From: an uncultured Bacteroidota bacterium
Lineage (GTDB): Bacteria > Bacteroidota > Bacteroidia > Flavobacteriales > Flavobacteriaceae
Direction: 5' to 3'
DNA length: 64,000 nucleotides
NCBI GenBank assembly: GCA_902635965.1
Contig: CACPQA010000001.1
Location: 186,001 to 250,000, forward strand
Position numbers and translations under genes: made by a program
Shown here: positions 55,542 through 62,800 of the stretch, in pieces
Layout of the letters: every line of letters starts with the position of its first letter
How positions within the stretch are numbered: position 1 is the stretch's first letter
The notes under the pieces: model-generated
What the model was told of the DNA's origin: nothing
The model's database searches: none
The model's input: only the letters and a program-made list of their open reading frames with translations

Positions 55542-55552
55542 AAATTCACGCT

Positions 55553-56482
55553 ATGAATAACAGATTTTTCGAAAAATTGAAAAAATTTAAAAAATCAAAT
55601 GGTATTCTTATAATATTTATTTTACTTTTTATTTTCATCATTTCATTCGGAATCTCTAAAACCAGATTTTTAACTAACGGTAGTGAATCAAATTATAATA
55701 TATATCCAATTTCAATTCCAAACAAAGTTCTCTTTGCAGGAGAAGAAATAAATCTAGATCAGGATGATTTAATTGAAAGGATGGATAAAGAGTTTCTTGT
55801 TAATACCTATTGGCAGTCTAATACAATTCTACTTATTAAAAGAGCAAATAAGTTTTTTCCTCAAATAGAAAAAATTCTCATTGATGAAGATGTTCCTACA
55901 GATTTTAAGTATTTAGCATTAATCGAAAGTGGTTTGCAAAATGTAACCTCACCAAGAGGAGCAAAAGGTTTCTGGCAGATTATGAAAACAACAGGGAAAG
56001 AATATGGATTAGAGATAAATAGTAATGTTGACGAAAGATACAATTTAAATTTGTCTACTAGATTAGCTTGTAAATATTTAAAGAGAGCTAAGGATAAGTT
56101 TGGTTCTTGGACTCTTGCTGCAGCTGCTTATAATAGGGGGGTTAATGGAGTTCAAAATAAAATAATGAATCAAAATCAAACTAAATATGAAAATATTTTA
56201 TTTGGAGACGAAACAAAAAGGTATGTATTTAGAATTATTGCTTTAAAAAATATTATTGAATCTCCTGAAAGTTTTGGTTTTCATATAAAAAAGGAACAGA
56301 TGTATAAACCAGTTAAGTACAAAGAAATAAAAATTGATATTCCTATAAGTAACATAACTGACTTTTCGGAGGATTTAGGATTAAGTTATAAAAATTTTAA
56401 AATTCATAATCCATGGTTGCTAGAAAATCATCTAAATAATAGATCAAGAAAGGTTTATACAATATTAATTCCTTCCGAGTAA
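55553..56482 (+). CDS. Lytic murein transglycosylase, MltD-like
   Basis: 309 residues. One N-terminal membrane segment (GILIIFILLFIFIISFGIS) leads to an SLT domain with the catalytic Glu in LALIESGLQN (about E125). The rest of the SLT core is seen in SPRGAKGFWQIMKTTGKEYGL, VDERYNLNLSTRLACKYLKRA and WTLAAAAYNRGVNGV. LysM modules are absent in clear form, but the C-terminal ~60 residues may be a LysM-like remnant (YKEIKIDIPISNITDF..KIHNPWLL). It cleaves peptidoglycan with 1,6-anhydro product formation. It is divergent from the DUF5916 gene. Confidence 0.9.
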   Translation: MNNRFFEKLKKFKKSNGILIIFILLFIFIISFGISKTRFLTNGSESNYNIYPISIPNKVLFAGEEINLDQDDLIERMDKEFLVNTYWQSNTILLIKRANKFFPQIEKILIDEDVPTDFKYLALIESGLQNVTSPRGAKGFWQIMKTTGKEYGLEINSNVDERYNLNLSTRLACKYLKRAKDKFGSWTLAAAAYNRGVNGVQNKIMNQNQTKYENILFGDETKRYVFRIIALKNIIESPESFGFHIKKEQMYKPVKYKEIKIDIPISNITDFSEDLGLSYKNFKIHNPWLLENHLNNRSRKVYTILIPSE

Positions 56483-56483
56483 G

Positions 56484-56999
56484 TTAAATTTTTTTAATTT
56501 GATTTTTTAATAATTTTATTTGCTCTCCCAACATGTTGTGCTTGTCTGATTTTTTTGCCTCAGTGATCAAAATTGTAGCCTCCCTTTTTCTTCTTTTTTG
56601 AATTAAAATTCCTGCAAGACTTAGTTTTGCCATGGCGAGATCTGTACTCATTGATAATCCATAAGATAAAGCTTTCCTAAAAGATTTTTCAGCTTGAGTT
56701 AGATTTTTTTGAGATTCTATAATTCCATATAGGTAATGATAATAGCCTATTTGCTTTTTGACAAGTATTTTTTCAGGATTCTTAATTCTGTCTAACCATT
56801 TTTTAGTTCCAATAAAATCCTGCTTTCTTAATTTTAGAAATGAAAAAAAAATATATTCGTTTTTAAAATAAAGGAGAATTAAGAAAAAGGACAGAAATAA
56901 ATAAAAAATTCCATTTCCAATAAAATCCTCATAAAATTGATAAAAACTTAAAACGATTAGAACTATAGAGAGTAATATTTTAATATTTTTTGGTATCAT
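56484..56999 (-). CDS. Small membrane protein with TPR-like C-terminus, function unknown
   Basis: 171 residues. Two N-terminal hydrophobic helices (IKILLSIVLIVLSFYQFY and GIFYLFLSFFLILLYF) are followed by a helical region of TPR character (YHYLYGIIESQKNLTQAEKSFRKALSYG, LAMAKLSLAGILIQKRRKREATILITEAKK). It is likely to be an inner-membrane protein with a cytoplasmic helical repeat domain. Its end is 1 nt from the end of the convergent transglycosylase gene, and it is divergent from rpmH. I do not recognise a named family. Confidence 0.75.
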   Translation of the reverse strand: MIPKNIKILLSIVLIVLSFYQFYEDFIGNGIFYLFLSFFLILLYFKNEYIFFSFLKLRKQDFIGTKKWLDRIKNPEKILVKKQIGYYHYLYGIIESQKNLTQAEKSFRKALSYGLSMSTDLAMAKLSLAGILIQKRRKREATILITEAKKSDKHNMLGEQIKLLKNQIKKI

Positions 57000-57044
57000 T
57001 TTTATTTTAAATTTAGTAAAAGAATTTTAATTAATTTAATGCTA

Positions 57045-57074
57045 TTGCTCATACTAAAACTTATCGTATATTTG
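57045..57074 (+). promoter_or_regulatory. Consensus Bacteroidota promoter of rpmH
   Basis: TTG (57045-57047), exactly 19 nt, then TATATTTG (57067-57074), a perfect TAnnTTTG. The transcript should start at about 57081, 27 nt before the rpmH ATG. Confidence 0.75.
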
Positions 57075-57107
57075 GAAAATTTTAATTCTGTTAAGTTTTA
57101 CATTTAA

Positions 57108-57266
57108 ATGAAGAGAACCTTTCAGCCATCGAAAAGAAAACGAAAAAATAAACACGGTTTTAGAGAAAGGATGTCAACCGCAAACGGTAGGGCTATTATC
57201 TCCAATCGAAGAGCAAAAGGAAGAAAAAAAGTATCTGTCTCATCGGAACCTAGGCATAAAAAGTGA
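57108..57266 (+). CDS. rpmH: 50S ribosomal protein L34
   Basis: 52 residues and too short for the supplied ORF track. The sequence [20 protein letters not shown], followed by [21 protein letters not shown], is the unmistakable L34 signature, highly basic. It is a component of the large ribosomal subunit. The gene has a consensus promoter 33 nt upstream and a hairpin with a T-run 20 nt after its stop, so it is probably transcribed alone. Confidence 0.97.
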   Translation: MKRTFQPSKRKRKNKHGFRERMSTANGRAIISNRRAKGRKKVSVSSEPRHKK

Positions 57267-57286
57267 ATAAATTTAATTTAAATTGT

Positions 57287-57325
57287 AGAGGTGTTTCTTT
57301 GAATAAGGTTGCACCTTTTTTATTT
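57287..57325 (+). terminator. Intrinsic terminator after rpmH
   Basis: AGAGGTG (57287-57293) pairs with CACCTTT (57312-57318), 7 bp with one G-T, around an 18-nt loop, and T-rich sequence follows. It is of moderate strength and overlaps the presumed promoter of carB. Confidence 0.55.
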
Positions 57326-57328
57326 TTA
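57298..57328 (+). promoter_or_regulatory. Possible carB promoter overlapping the rpmH terminator
   Basis: TTTG (57298-57301), 19 nt, then TATTTTTA (57321-57328) fit the consensus except for the last base. Initiation at about 57334 would leave only about 4 nt before the carB ATG, giving an almost leaderless mRNA. Confidence 0.4.
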
Positions 57329-57337
57329 TAAATATTT

Positions 57338-60187
57338 ATGCCAAGAAGAAAAGATTTAAAAAAAATTCTAATCATAGGTTCTGGACCTATAATAATTGGA
57401 CAAGCTTGTGAGTTTGATTATTCAGGAAGCCAGGCTTTACGATCACTTCGAGAAGACGGAATAGAAACCTTTCTAATTAATTCAAATCCTGCCACTATTA
57501 TGACTGACCCTACCATGGCAGATCATATCTTCTTAAAACCATTAAATACTAAATCAATAATTGATATTTTGTCAGAAAACAAGATAGATGCTGTCCTACC
57601 GACTATGGGTGGTCAAACTGCCTTAAATTTGTGTATAGAGGCAGATGAAAAGGGTATCTGGGATGACTTTGGAGTTGAAATAATTGGAGTTGATATTGAA
57701 GCAATTAACATTACAGAAGACAGACAAAGATTTAAAGAACTATTAAAAAAAATTAATATTCCTGTAGCACCAGCCGAAACAGCAAATTCTTTTTTAAAAG
57801 GAAAAGAAATTGCTCAGAACTTTGGATTTCCGTTAGTTATTAGACCCTCATTTACTCTTGGAGGAACAGGTGCATCTTTTGTTCATAATTCGGAAAATTT
57901 TGATGAATTACTAACAAGAGGATTAGAAGCATCTCCAATTCATGAGGTTTTAATCGACAAAGCTTTGCTTGGATGGAAAGAGTACGAATTAGAATTATTA
58001 AGAGATCAAAATGACAATGTTGTAATAATATGCTCTATAGAAAATATGGATCCAATGGGAATTCACACTGGTGATTCTATTACTGTTGCACCAACTATGA
58101 CTTTATCAGATAGCACATTTCAAAGAATGAGAGATATGGCAATAAAAATGATGAGAAATATTGGTGACTTTAGTGGTGGTTGCAATGTTCAATTTGCGGT
58201 TAGTCCAGATGCAAAAGAAGAAATTATCGCAATTGAGATAAATCCAAGAGTTTCTAGATCCTCAGCACTAGCATCAAAAGCGTCTGGATATCCAATTGCC
58301 AAAATAGCTGCGAAACTTGCCATAGGCTACACATTAGACGAAGTTGATAATCAAATCACAAAATCTACGTCTGCTTTGTTTGAACCATCCGTTGATTATG
58401 TGATTGTAAAAATACCGCGTTGGAATTTTGACAAATTTGAAGGATCAGATAGAATCCTTGGGTTGCAAATGAAATCTGTAGGAGAAGTTATGGGCATTGG
58501 ACGCTCTTTTCAGGAGGCTCTTCATAAGGCAACTCAATCTCTAGAAATAAAAAGAAACGGTCTCGGAGCAGATGGAAAGGGATATAAAGATTATAGTACG
58601 ATAGTAGATAAACTCACTAATGCAAGCTGGGACAGAGTTTTTGTTATTTATGACGCTATACAGCTAGGAATCTCTTTATCAAAAATTCATGATATAACAA
58701 AAATTGATATGTGGTTCTTAAAACAATTTGAAGAATTAAATGATTTAGAACAAAAAATATCAACTTATAATGTCAAAAATCTTACTAAGGATTTACTTCT
58801 TGAAGCAAAGCAAAAAGGTTTTGCTGATAGACAAATTGCTTACATGCTTGATTGTGTTGAAAGTGAAGTTTATAACTTAAGGGAAAAGTTTAATATTAAT
58901 AGAGTTTACAAATTGGTGGATACTTGTGCCGCTGAATTTCAGGCTAAAACGCCTTATTACTACTCTACTTTTGAAGCAGAAATGAAAACAAGCGAAAAAA
59001 TTCCTTTTGTTGACAATGAAAGCAAGGCGTCAAACAAAAAGAAAATTATTGTTCTAGGCTCAGGCCCAAACAGAATCGGTCAGGGCATTGAATTTGACTA
59101 CTGTTGTGTCCACGGAGTTATGGCTGCATCTGAGTGTGGTTATGAAACAATTATGATAAATTGTAACCCAGAGACAGTATCTACGGATTTTGATATTGCG
59201 GATAAATTATATTTCGAACCTGTCTTTTGGGAACACATTTACGATATAATTCAGCACGAAAAACCTGAGGGTGTGATTGTCCAATTAGGAGGACAAACAG
59301 CACTTAAACTTGCAGAAAAACTCGACAGGTATGGAATTAAAATTATAGGAACCAGTTTTAAATCTTTAGATTTAGCAGAAGACAGAGGGAGTTTTTCAAA
59401 TCTATTAAAAAATAATAAGATACCGTATCCGGACTTTGGTGTAGCTGAAAATGCTGAACAAGCGATTGAACTTTCTAAAAAATTAAATTTTCCAATTCTT
59501 GTAAGACCTTCATATGTCCTTGGTGGACAAGGAATGAAGATCGTTATTAATAAAGATGAGCTAGAAGCACATGTAGTAGATCTTCTGAGAAAGATACCAA
59601 ACAATAAATTGCTACTCGATCATTACTTAGATGGGGCAATTGAAGCAGAAGCAGATGCTATTTCAGATGGTGACTCTGTGCATATAATTGGTATCATGGA
59701 GCATATCGAACCGTGTGGTATTCATTCTGGTGACTCGAATGCTACCCTTCCTGTTTTTAACATTGGTGAATATGTTCTCCAACAAATAAAAGATCATACA
59801 TTAAAAATTGCAAAAGCCTTAAAAACAGTGGGTTTAATAAACATCCAATTTGCAATTAAAAATGAGAAAGTGTATGTCATTGAAGCCAATCCAAGAGCTT
59901 CGCGTACAGTTCCATTTATTGCTAAAGCTTATAATGAACCATATGTTAATTACGCTACTAAAGTAATGTTAAGAAAAAATAAAATAAAAGACTTTAAATT
60001 TGATCCCAAATTAGAGGGATACGCTATTAAACAACCTGTTTTTTCATTTAATAAATTCCCAAGCGTAAATAAACAACTTGGTCCTGAAATGAAAAGTACT
60101 GGAGAAAGTATTCTTTTTATAAAAAATCTAAAAGACGACGATTTTTACAACTTGTATTCCAGAAGAAAAATGTACTTAACCAAATAA
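57338..60187 (+). CDS. carB: Carbamoyl-phosphate synthase large subunit (no MGS allosteric domain)
   Basis: 949 residues. Two ATP-grasp halves are evident. The first runs from KKILIIGSGPIIIGQACEFDYSG to KIPRWNFDKF. The second begins KKIIVLGSGPNRIGQGIEFDYC and includes RPSYVLGGQGM and FAIKNEKVYVIEANPRASRTVPF. The chain ends soon after the second synthetase domain and lacks the ~120-residue C-terminal methylglyoxal-synthase-like regulatory domain of the 1073-residue E. coli enzyme, as in other Bacteroidota CarB proteins I recall. It makes carbamoyl phosphate for pyrimidines and arginine. carA is not in the window. Confidence 0.95.
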   Translation: MPRRKDLKKILIIGSGPIIIGQACEFDYSGSQALRSLREDGIETFLINSNPATIMTDPTMADHIFLKPLNTKSIIDILSENKIDAVLPTMGGQTALNLCIEADEKGIWDDFGVEIIGVDIEAINITEDRQRFKELLKKINIPVAPAETANSFLKGKEIAQNFGFPLVIRPSFTLGGTGASFVHNSENFDELLTRGLEASPIHEVLIDKALLGWKEYELELLRDQNDNVVIICSIENMDPMGIHTGDSITVAPTMTLSDSTFQRMRDMAIKMMRNIGDFSGGCNVQFAVSPDAKEEIIAIEINPRVSRSSALASKASGYPIAKIAAKLAIGYTLDEVDNQITKSTSALFEPSVDYVIVKIPRWNFDKFEGSDRILGLQMKSVGEVMGIGRSFQEALHKATQSLEIKRNGLGADGKGYKDYSTIVDKLTNASWDRVFVIYDAIQLGISLSKIHDITKIDMWFLKQFEELNDLEQKISTYNVKNLTKDLLLEAKQKGFADRQIAYMLDCVESEVYNLREKFNINRVYKLVDTCAAEFQAKTPYYYSTFEAEMKTSEKIPFVDNESKASNKKKIIVLGSGPNRIGQGIEFDYCCVHGVMAASECGYETIMINCNPETVSTDFDIADKLYFEPVFWEHIYDIIQHEKPEGVIVQLGGQTALKLAEKLDRYGIKIIGTSFKSLDLAEDRGSFSNLLKNNKIPYPDFGVAENAEQAIELSKKLNFPILVRPSYVLGGQGMKIVINKDELEAHVVDLLRKIPNNKLLLDHYLDGAIEAEADAISDGDSVHIIGIMEHIEPCGIHSGDSNATLPVFNIGEYVLQQIKDHTLKIAKALKTVGLINIQFAIKNEKVYVIEANPRASRTVPFIAKAYNEPYVNYATKVMLRKNKIKDFKFDPKLEGYAIKQPVFSFNKFPSVNKQLGPEMKSTGESILFIKNLKDDDFYNLYSRRKMYLTK

Positions 60188-60194
60188 TTAAAAC

Positions 60195-60686
60195 TTGATA
60201 AAAGAAAAAAATAGAAATATTGTAATAGCAGGTGTCATTATTTTGGCAATTCTGTCTAGACTAGTCCCTCACCCCCCAAATTTTGCACCAATAACAGGTA
60301 TTGCTCTTTTTTCTTCAAAAAAAATAAACAACAGATTACTTGGTGTTTTCCTCCCAATCATTCCCCTGTTTATTTCAGATCTTTTTATTGGAATAAGTTT
60401 TATAAATATTTTCGTCTATATATGTTTTGTTATAATATACTTTATTGGATCTGTATCCAAGAAAATAGACGTAAAAACAGTTTTTTTGTCATCGGTTGTT
60501 TTTTTTGTAATATCCAATCTTGGAGTTTGGTATCTAGCTTACCCAAAAAATATTGAAGGATTAATCACATGTTTTACCCTAGCTGTACCCTTTTTTATAA
60601 ATACCATTTTAGGTGATTTATTTTACTCTTTCATTCTTTTTAGATTCTATAAAGTTGCAGAGAAATTTAAATTCATAACCGCGTAA
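60195..60686 (+). CDS. DUF6580-like small integral membrane protein (putative ECF-type S component)
   Basis: 163 residues with about five hydrophobic helices. The N-terminal ILSRLVPHPPNFAPITGIALFSSKKI, followed by FLPIIPLFISDLFIG, resembles the DUF6580 family of putative transport proteins, which look like substrate-binding S components. The start is TTG at 60195, 7 nt after carB, so it may be read through from carB. It is directly upstream of a cobalamin riboswitch and a B12 receptor, so a role in cobalamin or cobalt traffic is an attractive inference, but the riboswitch lies after this gene and does not control it. Family and role are tentative. Confidence 0.6.
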   Translation: MIKEKNRNIVIAGVIILAILSRLVPHPPNFAPITGIALFSSKKINNRLLGVFLPIIPLFISDLFIGISFINIFVYICFVIIYFIGSVSKKIDVKTVFLSSVVFFVISNLGVWYLAYPKNIEGLITCFTLAVPFFINTILGDLFYSFILFRFYKVAEKFKFITA

Positions 60687-60734
60687 TTAATTCAAATTTT
60701 TAATTAAATTTATGAATTGGTTTTTCTAATATTT

Positions 60735-60920
60735 AGAGGATTAAAAGGGAAATTGGATTTAAAGACAATGCTGTTCCCGCAACTGTATGCTAATACCGAT
60801 TTAGGTTTTTTCTATAAACTCAATGCCACTGATTTTTTTGGGAAGGCGAATAGAAAAATGCAAGCCAGGAGACCTGCCAATATAGACTGTATGATTTTTT
60901 CGGGATAAAAAAATCTACGC
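60735..60920 (+). promoter_or_regulatory. Cobalamin (B12) riboswitch
   Basis: The conserved landmarks occur in order: AAAAGGGAA (60743 on), GTTCCCGCAACTGT (about 60773-60786), GCCACTGA, GGGAAGGC (60840 on) and the B12 box AGCCAGGAGACCTGCC (60863-60878). A GATTTTTT/AAAAAATC hairpin (about 60893-60915) follows and may be the expression platform. The ATG of the TonB-dependent receptor is at 60938. Adenosylcobalamin binding is expected to repress the receptor. Confidence 0.93.
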
Positions 60921-60937
60921 GCTAGTTTAGTACTCAT

Positions 60938-62800
60938 ATGAAAGCAAAAGTAAAAATCTTACTCTTGTGCATCTTTTATATTAGCAATAATTTAAAAGCT
61001 CAGGATTTGGATATTAAAAAAGATTCATTAGACGCAAAAACGTTTTATTTAGATGAAATAACATTAATTGAAAGCCAAATACCAATTAGTAGAAAAGAAT
61101 CAGGAAGGAGTATTATTAAAATTGATAGTGTAGATTTAAAAAAGTTCGGTGGAAGAAATATTTCTGAACTTTTGTCAACCAAGGCTGGAATAATCACTTT
61201 AGGAAATGCATCAATTACTGGTCAAAACTTAAGATATGCGATTAGAGGTAGCAATAACAACCAGGTTCTTATTTTAATTGATGGAGTAAGAATTTCAGAC
61301 CCTTCCCGAATTGATAATGATTTTGATATAAATTTTTTGAATATAAATCAAATTGAGTCCATCGAGATTTTAAAAGGCGCTTCAAGTTCATTATATGGGA
61401 GCTCTGCATCAGCAGGTGTAATTAACATTACAACAAAAAAAAGTAGCAAAAGCAAGTTGTTTAGTATTGATTTAATCACTGGGACAGAAAATGATGCCAA
61501 AAGAAAATTAGATAATCTGACTTATTTTTCCTCAAATTTGGGATTTGATAAGGATTTCACTTTTTTAAAGTTGGGATTTAATTTGTCAACTCTAAATACA
61601 AATGGTATGAGTGCTATATCAAGTGGTTCAGAGATTGATAATTTTTCTAAATATAATTTTAATCTCAATTTATCTAATAAAGATGGGCCTTTCGAATGGT
61701 ATTTCATTTTAAACAAATCTCAAATAAAAAATGGTTATGACAATTCCTTCCCAATTGAAGATGCAAAGTTTATTGGACTTAGCTTTTTGGAGTCACTCAG
61801 TTCAAGATTTAAATATGAATACAGTAAAGGTGAAATATCTATTACGGCTGGCTTTCAAAATACCAGCCGAGAATACAGAGATAATTATCCGTTGACTTTC
61901 AATTCAACAAATAAAAGCGCAGAAATTCTTAACAAATTCAAAATTTCAGATAAAATTTATTCAGTTCAGGGCTTACTTTTTCAAGATTCTGGTTACGATG
62001 GTGTTCCAAATGTTAGTCAAGTAGGGTTATATTCAAATCTAGTTTATTTGAGCGGGAAAAATTTAAATTTCAGTTTAGGAGGAAGAATTAATAATCACCA
62101 GACTTATGGTAAATTTTTCACATACAGTTTAAATCCCTCCTACAATATTGACTTTAAAGAATCAGAAAACATCAAAATATTTGCAACTTTAAATTCAGCA
62201 TTTATTGCACCAAGTTTGTATCAACTTTATGATCCATATTCAGGAAATAAAGAATTACTTCCAGAGGAAAGTGTATCAAAGGAAATTGGTATTGAAATTA
62301 ACAATCAAAAACGAAATTTATCAATAGTTTTCTTTGAAAGAGAAGAGAATCCGAAGATTATTTATGAATATGACTTTTCAACTTTTACAGGAGGATATAT
62401 TAATTCTCCGTCGGATTTAACCTTTAGAGGTGTTGAAGTTGATTATTCGAAAAAATTTTTTAATAAAATGGATTTCAATTTTAATTATACCTTCAATGAA
62501 CTTAAAAGTGGAACTCTACAAAGACTACCAAAACACTCTTTCAACGAATCAATTACATATTATCTTAAAAGCAATAAACAATTATCTTTTATCTATAGGT
62601 ATAGAGGTAAAAGAGAAGCTCTAGGAGGTACAGAAATATTAAATTCATATGGTTTAATGGACTTGAGGTACTCATTTTCTAAAGATAAAATGAAATTTAA
62701 TTTTTGGATTAATAATATATTCAACAAAGAGTATGTTGAAATTTTAAATTATTCTAGTAAAGGAAGGAATCTTCGATTCGGAATTAGTTATGAATTTTAA
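60938..62800 (+). CDS. btuB: BtuB-like TonB-dependent vitamin B12 receptor
   Basis: 620 residues. The signal peptide MKAKVKILLLCIFYISNNLKAQ is followed by a plug domain (GRNISELLSTKAGIITLGNA, YAIRGSNNNQVLILIDGVRI, IESIEILKGASSSLYGSSASAGVINITTKK). A 22-strand barrel follows, ending NIFNKEYVEILNYSSKGRNLRFGISYEF with a terminal aromatic. The length matches BtuB (about 600) rather than the larger SusC class. It sits directly under a cobalamin riboswitch, which strongly supports cobalamin or corrinoid uptake across the outer membrane. Its 3' end overlaps the convergent S41 peptidase gene by 17 nt. Confidence 0.9.
   Translation: MKAKVKILLLCIFYISNNLKAQDLDIKKDSLDAKTFYLDEITLIESQIPISRKESGRSIIKIDSVDLKKFGGRNISELLSTKAGIITLGNASITGQNLRYAIRGSNNNQVLILIDGVRISDPSRIDNDFDINFLNINQIESIEILKGASSSLYGSSASAGVINITTKKSSKSKLFSIDLITGTENDAKRKLDNLTYFSSNLGFDKDFTFLKLGFNLSTLNTNGMSAISSGSEIDNFSKYNFNLNLSNKDGPFEWYFILNKSQIKNGYDNSFPIEDAKFIGLSFLESLSSRFKYEYSKGEISITAGFQNTSREYRDNYPLTFNSTNKSAEILNKFKISDKIYSVQGLLFQDSGYDGVPNVSQVGLYSNLVYLSGKNLNFSLGGRINNHQTYGKFFTYSLNPSYNIDFKESENIKIFATLNSAFIAPSLYQLYDPYSGNKELLPEESVSKEIGIEINNQKRNLSIVFFEREENPKIIYEYDFSTFTGGYINSPSDLTFRGVEVDYSKKFFNKMDFNFNYTFNELKSGTLQRLPKHSFNESITYYLKSNKQLSFIYRYRGKREALGGTEILNSYGLMDLRYSFSKDKMKFNFWINNIFNKEYVEILNYSSKGRNLRFGISYEF

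Noticed and set aside
60717-60908. 63-aa ORF between the DUF6580-like gene and btuB
   Set aside because: It runs through the conserved blocks of the cobalamin riboswitch, which explain the sequence. Coding is not supported.
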